From the NCBI RefSeq assembly GCF_030296595.1, contig NZ_AP027731.1, positions 1,178,001 through 1,242,000 of the forward strand: a stretch of 64,000 nt of DNA. The letters run 5' to 3'. Below, one piece after another: positions 18,840 through 29,445 of this stretch (position 1 is the stretch's first letter; each line of letters starts with the position of its first letter). This DNA comes from Naasia aerilata. GTDB taxonomy: Bacteria; Actinomycetota; Actinomycetes; Actinomycetales; Microbacteriaceae. The notes below the pieces were generated by a model. It had not been told where the DNA came from, did no database searches, and saw nothing but the letters and a program-made list of their open reading frames with translations. A program made the translations under genes and the position numbers.

Positions 18840-20157
18840 ACGAGGACCTCTTCGCGCGCGCCCAGCGCTCCATCCCGGGCGGGGTGAACTCGCCGGTCCG
18901 CGCCTACGGCTCGGTGGGCGGCACGCCGCGGTTCCTGGTCGAGGCGAGCGGGCCCTACGTGACGGACAGCGAGGGCACCGAGTACGTCGACCTCGTCGCC
19001 TCCTGGGGGCCCGCGATCCTCGGTCACGCGCATCCCGAGGTCGTCGCGGCCGTGCAGCAGGCCGCGGCTCGCGGGCTGTCCTTCGGCGCATCGACGCCGG
19101 CCGAGACCGAGCTCGCCGAGCTCGTGATCGATCGCGTGCGGACGCCGTCCGCCGCGCCGGTGCAACGCCTCCGTCTTGTCTCCACCGGCACCGAGGCTAC
19201 GATGACCGCGATCCGCCTCGCACGGGGCGCCACCGGACGCGACCTCCTTGTGAAGTTCGCCGGCCACTACCACGGCCACTCCGACGCCCTGCTGGCGGAG
19301 GCGGGGTCGGGCCTCGCCACACTCGCCCTGCCCGGCTCGGCCGGGGTGCCGGCCGCCGTCGCGGAGAACACGCTCGTCCTGCCGTACAACGACGAGGCGG
19401 CGGTCGAGGCGGCGTTCGGAATGCACGGCGACCGGATCGCCGCCGTCATCCTCGAGGCCGCGGCCGCGAACATGGGGGTCGTTCCGCCCGCGCCCGGCTT
19501 CAACTCGGCCGTGCACCGCATCGCGCACGAGCACGGCGCCCTCGTGATCCTCGACGAGGTGCTGACGGGCTTCCGCGTCGGCCCGGCCGGGTGGTGGGGA
19601 CTCGAGAACGCAGGCGACCTGGGCTACCAGCCGGATCTGTTCACCTTCGGGAAGGTCATCGGCGGGGGATGCCCCTTGCCGCCCTCGGCGGGCGCGCCGA
19701 GGTGATGGAGCTCCTCGCTCCCCGTGGTCCCGTGTACCAGGCGGGCACGCTCTCCGGGAACCCGGTCGCCGTCGCGGCCGGTCTCACGACGCTGCGCCTC
19801 GCGGACGCGGAGGTCTACGCGCGCCTCGACGCCAACGCCGCGCGCGTCGCCTCGGCAGCCTCCTCAGCGCTGGCAGCCGAGGGCGTCGCGCACGGCATCC
19901 AGCGGGCGGGCAACCTGTTCAGCGTCGTGTTCGGCGCCGCCCCCGCGCCGAACGACTACGCGGCCGTGAAGGCGCAGGAGGCCTGGCGCTATCCGCCTTT
20001 CTTCCACGCGATGCTCGACGGCGGTGTCTCCCTTCCGCCCTCGGTCTTCGAGGCGTGGTTCGTGACCGCCGCCCACGACGAGTCCGCGCTGGAGCGCATC
20101 GAGGCCGCCCTGCCGGCCGCGGCGCGTGCCGCTGCCGCCGCCACCGCGCCGGCCTGA
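18836..20157 (+). CDS. hemL: Glutamate-1-semialdehyde 2,1-aminomutase
   Basis: PLP enzyme making 5-aminolevulinate from the HemA product. 440 aa. Visible marks are [18 protein letters not shown] near residue 10, [44 protein letters not shown], and the PLP Lys in [18 protein letters not shown]. The break is at the G5 run 19664-19668, just after the PLP Lys; one more G gives [16 protein letters not shown]. It is the last gene of the haem operon and ends 17 nt before the convergent BenE-type gene. Confidence 0.93.
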
Positions 20158-20173
20158 CGAGCCCGTCGCTCGC

Positions 20174-21356
20174 TCAGAAGCGCGACGGGCGCCCGAGCCG
20201 GAGCACGCCGCGGACGGCCAGTCCCGCCAGCAGCGCCAGGAAGGCCGCGCTGAGCCCGGCGACCGCGATGCCGGAGGCCGCGGTCGCGAAGGTGACGACC
20301 GCGGGGATGCGGTCCTCGGGATCCGACAGGGCCGCCTGGAGGAGGCCGCCAGCGTGCCGAGCAGTGCGAGTCCCGCTACCGCGGGGATGACGCCGGCGGG
20401 GGCCAGGAGCACCAGTGCGCCGAAGGCGGCCGAGGCGATGCCGAGCAGGACGAGGACGCTTCCCGCGGTGACGCTCGCGATCCACCGGCGGGAGCGGTCC
20501 TCGCCGGCTTCGGGGCCGGCGGCCAGCGCGGCGCTGATGGCGGCGAGGTTGATCGCGTGCCCGCCTGCCGGCGCGCCGATCATGGTCCCGACGCCGGTGA
20601 CGAGCAGGGAGCGCTGCCACGGGACCTCGTAGCCGAGCCCCTTCATGACGGCGACCCCGGGGATGTTCTGTCCCGCCATCGTCACCAGGTAGAGCGGCAG
20701 CGCGATGCTGATTGCTCCCCCAGCGTGAACGCCGGTGCGGTCAGCTCGATGCGCGGCACGAGCGAAGCCGCGTCGACGGCGACTCCGGAGGCGGCGACAT
20801 CGATGCCGATCACGACGGCGGCGGTCAGGAAGGCGAGGGGAGTGGCCCACCTGGGCAGGAACCGCAGGGCGACCAGCCAGACGACGACCACCGGTGCCAC
20901 GGCGAGCGGGTTCGCCGCGAGGCCGGTGATGGGCCCCAGACACAGCTGGAACAGCACGCCCGCAAGCATCGCCTGCGCGACCGAGGCGGGGATGCGCGAG
21001 ATGAGCGCACCGAGCTGGGGGACGAGTCCGGTGAGCACGATGAGCGCCCCCGTCACCAGGAAGGCGCCGACGGCGGCGGGCCAGCCGCCCTCGACCGTGC
21101 CGGTGCTCGCGAGCAGCGCGGCTCCCGGCGTCGACCACGCGACCGTGATCGGCATGCGCGTCCAGCAGGCGAGCAGGATGCAGGACAGCCCCATCGTCAC
21201 GCTGACCGCGAGCAGGCCGCTCGAGGCCTGGTCGGTATCGGCGCCGACGCCGGCCAGGCCGGTCAGGACGACGACGAAGGCGCTCGTGAAGCCGACCAGA
21301 GCCGAGACGACGCCCGCGGACACCGGACGGAGCACGGCCGTCGAGGGGTCGCTCAT
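20174..21356 (-). CDS. benE: BenE-family benzoate/H+ symporter
   Basis: About 394 aa membrane carrier with some 12 helices. The BenE hallmarks are SALVGFTSAFVVVL, MPITVAWSTPGAALLAST, LPLYLVTMAGQNIPGVAVM and IGAPAGGHAINLAAISAAL. Two frame breaks need one base each: the C5 run 20717-20721 (giving FTLGGAISIALPLYL) and CC 20346-20347 (giving GTLAGLLQAALSDPEDR). Expected to import benzoate or a similar aromatic acid; no benzoate catabolic gene is near, so the true substrate is open. Confidence 0.85.
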
Positions 21357-21460
21357 CGGCCGGTGTCGCGATCCGGAGCTCGAACCCCAGGAATTTCCCT
21401 CACCCCGCCATCCTGGCGGATCGCCTCGCTCCAGGACGCCGGGCCGGCGCCTCGCGGCGC

Positions 21461-22452
21461 TCAGGACTGGCGCACGTCCACCACCACGCGGCCGGGGATC
21501 GTGCCGGCCAGCACCTCCTTGGCCACCGCGACCGATTCGCGGAGCGAGACCGTGCGCGGCGCGATGGCGGCAATCGCGTCCGCCGGAAGGCTCGAGGCGA
21601 GGAGGTCCCACGCCGCCCTCCGGTGGTCGGCGGGCGCGTCCACGGAGTTGACGCCCGCGAGGGTCACCGCGCGGAGGATGAAGGGCAGCACCGTGGCAGG
21701 GAGGGCGGAGCTGCCGGCCAGCCCGCAGGAGGCGACGATTCCGCCGTAGCGGGTCTGGGCGAGAGCATTGGCGAGGCCGACGCCGCCCACCGAGTCGACC
21801 ACGGCCGCCCATCGTGCGCTCTGCAGCGGCTTCCTGCGGTGCCGAGCGTCGCCCGGTCCACGACCTCGGTCGCACCGAGCTCCGTGAGGGCAGGGCCGCG
21901 CTCGGAGATGCGGCCGGTGGAGGCGACCACCGAGTAGCCGAGCGCCGCGAGCAGCGACACCGCGAACGAGCCGACGCCTCCGCCCGAGCCGGTGACCAGC
22001 ACTTCGCCGTCGCCCGGCTCGACACCGTGTCGCTGGAGGGCGAGCGCGGCCAGCGCGGCCGTGAACCCGGCCGTGCCGATTGCGGCGGCGTCGCGCGCCG
22101 ACATGCCGTCGGGGACCGGGAGGACGGCGTCGGCCGTGGCGAGCACCGATTCGGCCAGGCCGCCGTCCGTGCGCTCGCCGAGTCCCGCGCCGTTGACGAG
22201 GACGGGGGTGCTCGCGGACATGGTGCCGGAATCCTCCGCGAGCGTGCCGACGGCGTCGATGCCGGGGACCATCGGAAGCGAGCGGAGGATGCCGGGCCCG
22301 CCGGTCAGGGCGACGGCGTCCTTGTAGTTGACGGAGGAGTGCGACACCTCGATCCGCACCGGGTCGGGCGGCGTGAGGCGCGGCCCCTCGACCGAGGTCA
22401 CCCGGGCACGCGGGGGCGTGCCCTCCTCCACGAGGATCGCGCGATAGGACAT
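21461..22452 (-). CDS. MDR oxidoreductase, acrylyl-CoA reductase (AcuI/YhdH) type
   Basis: About 330 aa zinc-free medium-chain reductase. SSVNYKDAVALTGG near residue 40 and VPGIDAVGTLAEDS are AcuI/YhdH signatures; the NADPH site is LVTGSGGGVGSFAVSLL and the C-terminal half has GGIVASCGLAGSSALPATVLPFILR. The family reduces acryloyl-CoA or other electrophilic enoyl compounds with NADPH. The frame breaks at CC 21833-21834; one more base gives TAGKPLQSARWAAVVDSVGG. An AAAGGGG-like ribosome site precedes the ATG, unlike the leaderless neighbour on the other strand. Confidence 0.85.
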
Positions 22453-22500
22453 GGTTCCCCTTTCCGCCTGCTCCTCACGCTAGTGTCGCAGCGCCTCACG

Positions 22501-22506
22501 TACCAT
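22501..22506 (+). promoter_or_regulatory. -10 box of AlkA-like gene
   Basis: TACCAT, 6 nt before GTG 22513; predicts a leaderless mRNA. Confidence 0.4.
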
Positions 22507-22512
22507 GACCGG

Positions 22513-23490
22513 GTGGGGGCGACAGGGACGGCGACAGCGGCGCCGACTCCGCCCGCGGTCGCCGTCACGACCGTCTACGAGCCGCGCGAGCGAGTGAATC
22601 TGAGCCTCGTCCTGAGCCAGCTCGGGCGAGGGCCCGGGGACCCCACCTTCGCGTGGGATCGGACGGGACGGCACGGTGTCCCGGGAGCGTGGCGCACGCT
22701 CCTCACACCCGAGGGGGCCGCGACGATGCACCTCGCCCAGAGCTCGTCGGGGTCCATCCATGCCCGCGCCTGGGGCCCGGGAGCCGGGTGGGCGATCGAC
22801 GGGGTGCCCGAGCTGTGCGGCGCGGGGGATGACCTCAGCGGACTGGACCTCTCCGGCGCGCCGGCACTCGCCGAGGCCGCCCGGCGCCTGCCCGGACTCC
22901 GCCTCGCCCGCGTGGGGCTCGTGTTCGAGATGCTGATCGCCGCGATCCTCGAGCAGAAGGTCACGATCAAGGAGGCCCACTCGGCGTGGCGCATCCTCGT
23001 CCGGCGCCACGGGGAGGCGGCGCCGGGACCGGCGCCCGACGGCATGCGGGTGTTCCCGACGCCGGACGCCTGGCGGCATATTCCGTCCTGGGAATGGCAT
23101 CGCGCGGGCGTCGATCCGCGCCGGTCGCGCACGTGCGTCGAGGCGTCCCGGGTGGCCGCCGGGCTCGAGCGCACGCTCTCCCTGGGGCGCGGCGGACCCG
23201 AGGTGCACTCCCGCCTGCGCAGCGTGAACGGGGTCGGGGTCTGGACCGCCGCGGAGACGAGCCAGCGCGCCCACGGCGATGCCGACGAGGTGAGTGTCGG
23301 CGACTTCCACCTGCACGACCTCATCGGCTGGGCCCTCGCAGGGCAGCCGGTCGACGACGACGGCATGCTCGAGCTCCTCGAGCCCTACCGCGGCCACCGT
23401 CAGCGGGTCGTGCGGATCATCCTGGCCAGCGGCTTCCGGAAGCCCCGATTCGGACCGCGCATCACCATCCAGGACCATCGCGGCCACTGA
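22513..23490 (+). CDS. AlkA-type DNA-3-methyladenine glycosylase
   Basis: 325 aa HhH-GPD base-excision glycosylase that removes alkylated bases. The N-terminal ~110 residues form the AlkA-like beta domain. EMLIAAILEQKVTIKEAHSA starts the helical domain; the helix-hairpin-helix and catalytic Asp are in SVNGVGVWTAAETSQRA then DEVSVGDFHLHDL (Asp of GDFH). GTG 22513 was chosen because a TACCAT box sits 6 nt before it. It is divergent from the AcuI-like gene. Confidence 0.82.
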   Translation: MGATGTATAAPTPPAVAVTTVYEPRERVNLSLVLSQLGRGPGDPTFAWDRTGRHGVPGAWRTLLTPEGAATMHLAQSSSGSIHARAWGPGAGWAIDGVPELCGAGDDLSGLDLSGAPALAEAARRLPGLRLARVGLVFEMLIAAILEQKVTIKEAHSAWRILVRRHGEAAPGPAPDGMRVFPTPDAWRHIPSWEWHRAGVDPRRSRTCVEASRVAAGLERTLSLGRGGPEVHSRLRSVNGVGVWTAAETSQRAHGDADEVSVGDFHLHDLIGWALAGQPVDDDGMLELLEPYRGHRQRVVRIILASGFRKPRFGPRITIQDHRGH

Positions 23491-23498
23491 TCGCGAGG

Positions 23499-24867
23499 TC
23501 AGGGCCCGTAGGCGAACATCCGGTCCGGATCCCACGTGGTGCGGGTGTTCGCGAGGCGGTCGAACGCGTCGCTCGGCCAGGCGCTGGCGAACTGCTGCGT
23601 GGACGCGACGTGGCCCAGGAAGTTGATGTTCGTCTCGCTCGCGATCCAGGGCAGGATGCCGGCGACGATGTAGTCCGACTTCTGCGGCATCGCCTCGGCG
23701 AACAGCTCCGGCACGGGGACGCCGATCATCACGAGCGTGAAGGGCGCCTGGCGTCCGCCGATCGCCGTGCCGCCGTGCTGCTCCGCGCTCGCCGCCCCGC
23801 CGATGTGCCGGATCTCGATGGCGATGAACGGGACGTCCGTGCCGGCGCCTGCGCGTGCAAGGAACTCGGTCACGAACTCCTGGTCGATGTCCTCGAGCTG
23901 CATGCCGCGGTCCCATGCCGGCCCCGGCTGGTCGGCGTCGTTGTGGATGGAGCCGATCGCCGAGGTCGGCATCTCGCCCACAAGGTCGAGGAAGGTGGGA
24001 GCCGCCTCGCGCATCGGGGCGAGCAGCCGCTCGCCCTCCTCGTCGGCGCCCACGAAGGCGAATCGCAGGTGCAGCACGAACTTGCCGCGGAGCGCCTCGG
24101 GCACCTCGTCGATGGGCGGGAAGCGCACGAGGGCGACGGACGAGGTCACCGTGTCCGGCACGGTGTGCACCCAGTCGACCCAGGCGCGCATGGCCTCCTC
24201 GATGTGCGCGGTGTCGAAGAACAGCCCGCCCCCGTAGACGTGCGTGAGCGGGACGAGCTCGAGGTCCATCTCGACGACGACCCCGAGACCCCCTTGCCGC
24301 CCCGCAGAGCCCAGAAGAGGTCGGGGTTCTCCTCGGCGGTCGCCCGCACCACGCGCCCGTCCGCCGTGACGATGGTGAAGCCGCGCGCCCAGTCGGCGGT
24401 GAACCCGTAGGTGCGGGACAGCGGTCCGAGCCCCCGCCCAGCGTGTAGCCGATGGCCCCGACGTTGGTGGAGGATCCCGTGATCGGGGCCAGCCCGAACC
24501 GCGCAGCCGCCTCGACCACGTCTCCCCAGCGCGTGCCCGCGGCGATGGAGGCGATCCGGGTGTCCTTGTCGACGCTGACTCCCGACATCCGTCGCGTGGA
24601 GATCAGGAGGCCACTCGTGATCGGGGCGAACGCGCCGTGGCCGGTCGCCTGGACGAACACCGGCATCGCGTGGAGGCCGGCGAACCGCACGGCCGCGACC
24701 ACGTCGTCGGTGTCCCGCGCACCCACCACGATGTCCGGGTCGTGCACGACCGCGGTGTTGAAGCAGGCCGCCTCGTCGTCGAGCTCCTCGTCGCCTCGCT
24801 CGAAGACCACGCCGCTCACGGCGTCGCGGAGGGCCGCGACGTCCTCCTGCGGGATCGGCGGCGCCAC
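23499..24867 (-). CDS. FAD-linked oxidase with berberine-bridge domain
   Basis: About 456 aa. The N-terminal PCMH-type FAD domain shows FNTAVVHDPDIVVGARDTDDV and VQATGHGAF, where the His is the usual covalent FAD anchor. TGSSTNVGAIGYTLGGG continues the FAD site, and the C-terminal BBE domain ends FDRLANTRTTWDPDRMFAYGP. Two breaks, each repaired by one base: the C5 run 24431-24435 (TLGGGLGPLSRTYGF) and the C5 run 24289-24293 (GKGGLGVVVEMDLEL). Substrate cannot be told from sequence. The GTG start at 24867 has a TAGTCT box 6 nt upstream. Confidence 0.85.
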
Positions 24868-24873
24868 AGCCCG

Positions 24874-24879
24874 AGACTA
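24874..24879 (-). promoter_or_regulatory. -10 box of FAD-linked oxidase gene
   Basis: TAGTCT on the minus strand, 6 nt before GTG 24867. Divergent from the putA promoter, 93 bp away. Confidence 0.45.
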
Positions 24880-24971
24880 TCCGGTCTACCTCTGTACCCG
24901 TACCCCCTTCTGGGGGTCATTCCCGGGGTCTCGGCGGGCGTCTCCGGGGTACGGCGGTCGCTCGGCACGCC

Positions 24972-24977
24972 TATCCT
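24972..24977 (+). promoter_or_regulatory. -10 box of putA
   Basis: TATCCT, 6 nt before the ATG at 24984; predicts a leaderless mRNA. Confidence 0.45.
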
Positions 24978-24983
24978 TCCTGC

Positions 24984-27900
24984 ATGGCCGACGTGTCCCC
25001 CGACCCTGCAGCGGAGCGGGCGACCCTCCCGCCGACGGAGTGGGCCGCCGACCCGCTCGAGGAGCGCACCGTCGCCCTCGTGCGGACCTGGCTCGAGCGG
25101 AGCGCCGATGCTCCGGTGGACCCGGCCGCAGCCCGGCTCGCCGGCGTGCTGCGCGACCCGCATGGCCTGCCGTTCACGCTGGGCTTCGTCGACGGCGTCG
25201 TCCGGCCCGAGGATCTGCGCGTCGCGGCGCGGAATCTGCGCCGGCTCCTGCCGGTCGTCCCGCGATTCCTGCCCGCCTACCAGCGCGCCGCGATCGCCGC
25301 GGGAGCGCTGCTCGGCCCGGCGCTGCCTTGGCCGGTGGTTCCCGCGGCCCGCTTCGTGCTGCGGCGGATGGTCGGCCACTTGGTGCTCGACGCCACGCCC
25401 GCGCGACTCGGGAGGAGGATCGCGGCGCTGCGGGCGACCGGAGCCCGGCTCAACATCAACCTGCTCGGCGAGGCCGTGCTGGGGGACGGGGAGGCCGCGC
25501 GCCGCCTGCAGGGGACCCGGCGGCTCCTCGAGCGCGACGACGTGGACTACGTCTCGATCAAGGTCTCCGCGATCGCGAGCCAGCTGTCGCTGTGGGGGTT
25601 CGACGAGACGGTCGACCGCGTGGTGGGCAGCCTCCTGCCGCTGTACCGCTATGCCGCACGCGCGGGCACCCGGAAGTTCATCAACCTCGACATGGAGGAG
25701 TACAAGGACCTCGAGCTGACCATCGCGGTGTTCCAGCGCCTGCTGGACACCCCCGATCTGCTCGAGCTCGAGGCGGGGATCGTCCTGCAGGCCTACCTGC
25801 CCGACGCGCTGTCCGCGATGCAGCGCCTCAACCGGTGGTCCCAGCAGCGGAGGGAGCGCGGCGGAGCGCCGATCAAGGTGCGCGTCGTCAAGGGCGCGAA
25901 CCTGCTGATGGAGCGGGTGGACGCCCGGCTGCACGACTGGGAGCTCGCGACTCTGCCGAGCAAGGAGGCGACCGACGCGAACTACAAGCGGGTGCTGGAC
26001 TGGGCGCTGACCCCGGGGCGCACCGACGCCGTGCACCTCGGCATCGCAGGACACAACCTGTTCGACGTGGCGCACGCGTGGCTGCTCGCGAACGAGCGCG
26101 GCGTCGCCGACCGCGTCGACTTCGAGATGCTGCTCGGCATGGCCAGCGGCCAGGCCGCCGCGGTGCGGGAGGACGTCGGCGGGCTGCTGCTCTACACGCC
26201 CGTGGTCGCCCCGGCCGAGTTCGACGTGGCGATCTCGTACCTCGTGCGCCGCCTGGAGGAGAACTCCAGCGACGAGAACTTCCTCTCCGCCGCGTTCGAC
26301 CTGCAGTCCGATGCCTCGCTCTTCGAGCGTGAGCGCACCAGGTTCTCCCGCTCGCTCGCGGCCGTCGACGGGAGTGTCCCGCGGCCGAACCGCCGGCAGG
26401 ACCGGCGGTCGGACCGCTCGCTGCCCCGCGCGGGGGCGCCCTTCGCGAACGAGCCGGACACCGACCCCTCCCTTCCGGGCAACGTCGACTGGGGCCGCGC
26501 GATCCTGGACCGCGCCGTGGCCACCCAGCTGGGGTCGGACACCGTCCGCGCAGCCCGGCTCGACAGCACCGACCAGCTCGAGCAGCTGCTGCGGCGAGTG
26601 GCCAAGGCCGGCGCGACCTGGGGGCCAAGACGGGCGCGCAGCGCGCGGCGGTGCTTGACAAGGCGGCGGCCGCGCTCGCCGCGCGCCGGGCCGACCTCCT
26701 CGAGGTGGCTGCCGCCGAGACGGGGAAGACCGTGGGCGAGGGCGATCCGGAGGTCAGCGAGGCCGTCGACTTCGCCGCCTACTACGCCGACCGGGCGCGC
26801 GAGCTCGACGACCTCTCCGGCGCGTCCTTCGTTCCCGCGAAGGTCACCGTGGTCGCGCCGCCGTGGAACTTCCCCGCGTCGATCCCCGCAGGGTCGGTCC
26901 TCGCGGCGCTCGCCGCGGGCAGCGGAGTCGTCTTCAAGCCCGCCCCGCAGGCGCGCCGCGTCGGAGCGATCGTCGCCGAGGCGCTGTGGGCCGCGGGCGT
27001 CCCGAAGGCCCTGCTCGCCTTCGTGGACCTCGACGAGGAGACGCTCGGTCGAGCGCTCATCGAGCATCCGCTGGTCGAGCGCGTGCTCCTCACCGGCTCG
27101 TGGGAGACTGCCGCGCTCTTCCGGTCCTGGCGTCCCGAGCTCCCGCTGCTCGCCGAGACCAGCGGGAAGAACGCGATCGTCGTCACCCCGAGCGCGGATC
27201 TCGACCTCGCCGCTGCCGACGTGGTCCGGTCCGCCTTCGGGCACGCCGGTCAGAAGTGCTCGGCGGCGAGCCTCGTGATCCTCGTCGGGTCCGTCGCACG
27301 GTCGCGGCGATTCCGGACCCAGCTGGCGGATGCGACCCGGTCGCTGCGCGTGGGACCGGCGGAGGATCCGGCGACCCAGATGGGTCCGCTGATCGAGCCG
27401 GCCGCCGGGAAGCTGCTCGGCGCGCTCAGCGAGCTGGGCGAGGGCGAGGAGTGGCTCGTCAAGCCGCGCAAGCTCGACGAGGGGGCCGGCTCTGGTCACC
27501 CGGCGTCCGCACCGGCGTGCAGCCCGGCTCCGCCTTCCACCTCACCGAGTACTTCGGCCCGGTCCTCGGCGTCATGACCGCCGCCACGCTCGAGGAGGCC
27601 ATCGAGCTCCAGAACGCCGTCCCGTTCGGTCTCACTGCGGGTCTGCACTCCCTGGACCCCGACGAGGTGCGGCAGTGGCTCGACACCGTCGAGGCCGGCA
27701 ACCTCTACGTCAACCGCGGCATCACGGGTGCGATCGTCCAGCGCCAGCCGTTCGGCGGGTGGAAGCGCTCGTCCGTCGGCGGGGGCACCAAGGCCGGCGG
27801 TCCCAACCAGCTGCTCGCGCTCGGCACGTTCACCGCGGAGCCGGCTCGCCCCGGTGCCGGCCTGGCCCTCACCGGCCTCGACCGGAGGGTGGCCGCGGTT

Positions 27901-28480
27901 CTCGACGCCGCCACGGCCGACCTGCGCTACGAGGGCTTCGAGTTCGTGCGCACGGGTGCGCTCAGCGATCAGGCCGCCTGGGACGGCGAGTTCGGCGTGG
28001 TGCGGGACGTCTCCGCGCTGGGAGTCGAGCGGAACCTCTTCCGCTACCGGCCCGCGGAGGTCACCGTACGGCTGGCCGAGGGCGCCCCGGTCGCCGCGCT
28101 GGTGCGGCTGCTCGCGGCCGGGCTGCGCTCGGGCGCCCGGCTCGAGGCGAGCTCCGCCGTCGCCGTCTCGGAGCGTCTGCACGACACCCTGGCCGCGCTG
28201 GGGATCGACCTGCGCCTGGAGTCCGACGAGGAGTTCGGGCAGCGCGTGGCCGCCGAGCGGCCGACCGCTCGGGTGCGGATCGCGGGGGAACGGCGGGCGA
28301 CCTCGCCCGCCGCACGGGCGGGGACCCGGACCTCACGGTGTACCAGGGGAGGTGACCACCGCGGGACGGGTCGAGCTGCTGCCCTTCCTCCTCGAGCAGG
28401 CCGTGTCGATCACCGCCCATCGGTTCGGTGCGCCCAGCCCGCTCGGCGACGTCCTCCCGGAGACGGCGATCCCGGCCTAG
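24984..28480 (+). CDS. putA: Bifunctional proline dehydrogenase / P5C dehydrogenase
   Basis: Oxidises proline to pyrroline-5-carboxylate with FAD and then to glutamate with NAD. About 1166 aa. The PRODH barrel (residues ~60-460) has NINLLGEAVLGDGEA, YVSIKVSAIASQ, RFINLDMEEY-like KFINLDMEEYKD and KVRVVKGANLLMERVDA. The aldehyde dehydrogenase half has VVAPPWNFPASIPAGS, LAETSGKNAIVV, FGHAGQKCSAASLVI (catalytic Cys) and LTEYFGPVLGVM. Four frame breaks are each repaired by one G: runs at 26620-26624, 27481-27485, 28284-28288 and 28346-28349. No N-terminal ribbon-helix-helix DNA-binding domain is present, so it is not a self-regulator. The two divergent regulators downstream may control it. Confidence 0.93.
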
Positions 28481-28836
28481 TTCCCGCCCATCGCGGTGCG
28501 GACCAGCCGCAGCGCCTCGTCCGTGCCGAGACCGAGGGCGCGAGCCCGGTCGGCGAACGCCGCCGCCGCCTCCTCGGCCTGCCGCGCGACCGGATCCTCG
28601 GATCCCGCCACGACCGTGCCGTTGCGGCCGCGCGTCTCGAGCACGCCCTCCTGCTCCAGCTCGCGGTAGACCCGGGCGACTGTGCCGGGCGCGACGCCGA
28701 GGCGCTCCGCCAGCGCCCGCACGGGCGGCAGCTTCGCGGTCGGCGGCAGCTCGCCCGAGCGGATCTGCTCGAGGATGCGCCGGCGCAGCCGGTCGGAGGC
28801 CGGCGCCCCATCCGCGGGGCCGAGCGTGATGTCCAC
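28477..28836 (-). CDS. GntR-family regulator, short YtrA type
   Basis: 119 aa. Winged helix-turn-helix of the GntR family: RLRRRILEQIRSGELPPTAKLPPVRALAERLGVAPGTVARVYRELEQEG, broken here by function into the recognition helix APGTVARVYREL. The C-terminal part is only a short helical dimerisation tail (about 45 residues), as in YtrA-type regulators. It starts at a GTG 3 nt after the lrp stop, so the two regulators form one unit, and it ends convergent on putA with a 4-nt overlap of the coding ends. The regulated genes are unknown. Confidence 0.8.
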   Translation of the reverse strand: MDITLGPADGAPASDRLRRRILEQIRSGELPPTAKLPPVRALAERLGVAPGTVARVYRELEQEGVLETRGRNGTVVAGSEDPVARQAEEAAAAFADRARALGLGTDEALRLVRTAMGGN

Positions 28837-28839
28837 GGC

Positions 28840-29277
28840 TCAGTCGGCCCGTCGGTCGATGAGCCGGGAGAGCACGATGGCGCTGCGGGTGTGATCGACG
28901 TTCGGCGCGACGCGGACCCGCTCCAGCGCGAGCTCGAGGCTCGGGATGTCGCGGCTGCGCATGTGCACGATGGCGTCCGCGCTCCCGGTCACCGTGCCGG
29001 CGTCCACCACCTCGGGGACGCCCGACAGGATGCGCTTCAGCTCGGCGGGGGCCACGGTGCCGCGGCAGAAGAGCTCGACGTACGCCTCCGTGCCCTGGCC
29101 CTCGACCGCCGGGTCGATCTGGATCGTGAAGGCACGGATCACGCCGTCCGCCACCAGCCGGTCGACGCGCCGCTTCACGGCCGAGGCGGAGAGACCCACT
29201 ACGCCGCCGATGTCGCCGTAGCCCGAGCGCGCGTTCAGTCGCAGCAGGTCGAGGATCCGGTGATCGATGTTGTCCAC
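28840..29277 (-). CDS. Lrp/AsnC-family regulator
   Basis: 145 aa. N-terminal HTH: NIDHRILDLLRLNARSGYGD then GLSASAVKRRVDRLVADGVI. The C-terminal RAM (ligand-binding) domain has AYVELFCRGTVAPAELKRIL and TGSADAIVHMRSRDI. It is divergent from the guanidine-modifying enzyme and rocD genes, an arrangement also seen in mycobacteria, so an arginine/ornithine-responsive activator of that operon is the best guess. GTG 29277 is supported by a TAGACT box 8 nt upstream. Confidence 0.88.
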   Translation of the reverse strand: MDNIDHRILDLLRLNARSGYGDIGGVVGLSASAVKRRVDRLVADGVIRAFTIQIDPAVEGQGTEAYVELFCRGTVAPAELKRILSGVPEVVDAGTVTGSADAIVHMRSRDIPSLELALERVRVAPNVDHTRSAIVLSRLIDRRAD

Positions 29278-29285
29278 GGACCGAC

Positions 29286-29291
29286 AGTCTA
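29286..29291 (-). promoter_or_regulatory. -10 box of lrp-like gene
   Basis: TAGACT on the minus strand, 8 nt before GTG 29277, in the 168-bp divergent region shared with the arginine-utilisation operon. Confidence 0.4.
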
Positions 29292-29445
29292 GGAAAAGAA
29301 GTTGCGTGGAAGCGAGAAGAACGCGGAATCCGTGCGCGGCGGCGACGGAATCGCCGCGGATCGCCCGGCACACTGGGAAACGGCGTCCCTACCTGGGGCC
29401 TCTCGACCGAGGCGACCGAGTCCGCCCCGATCCGCAAAGGGAACC

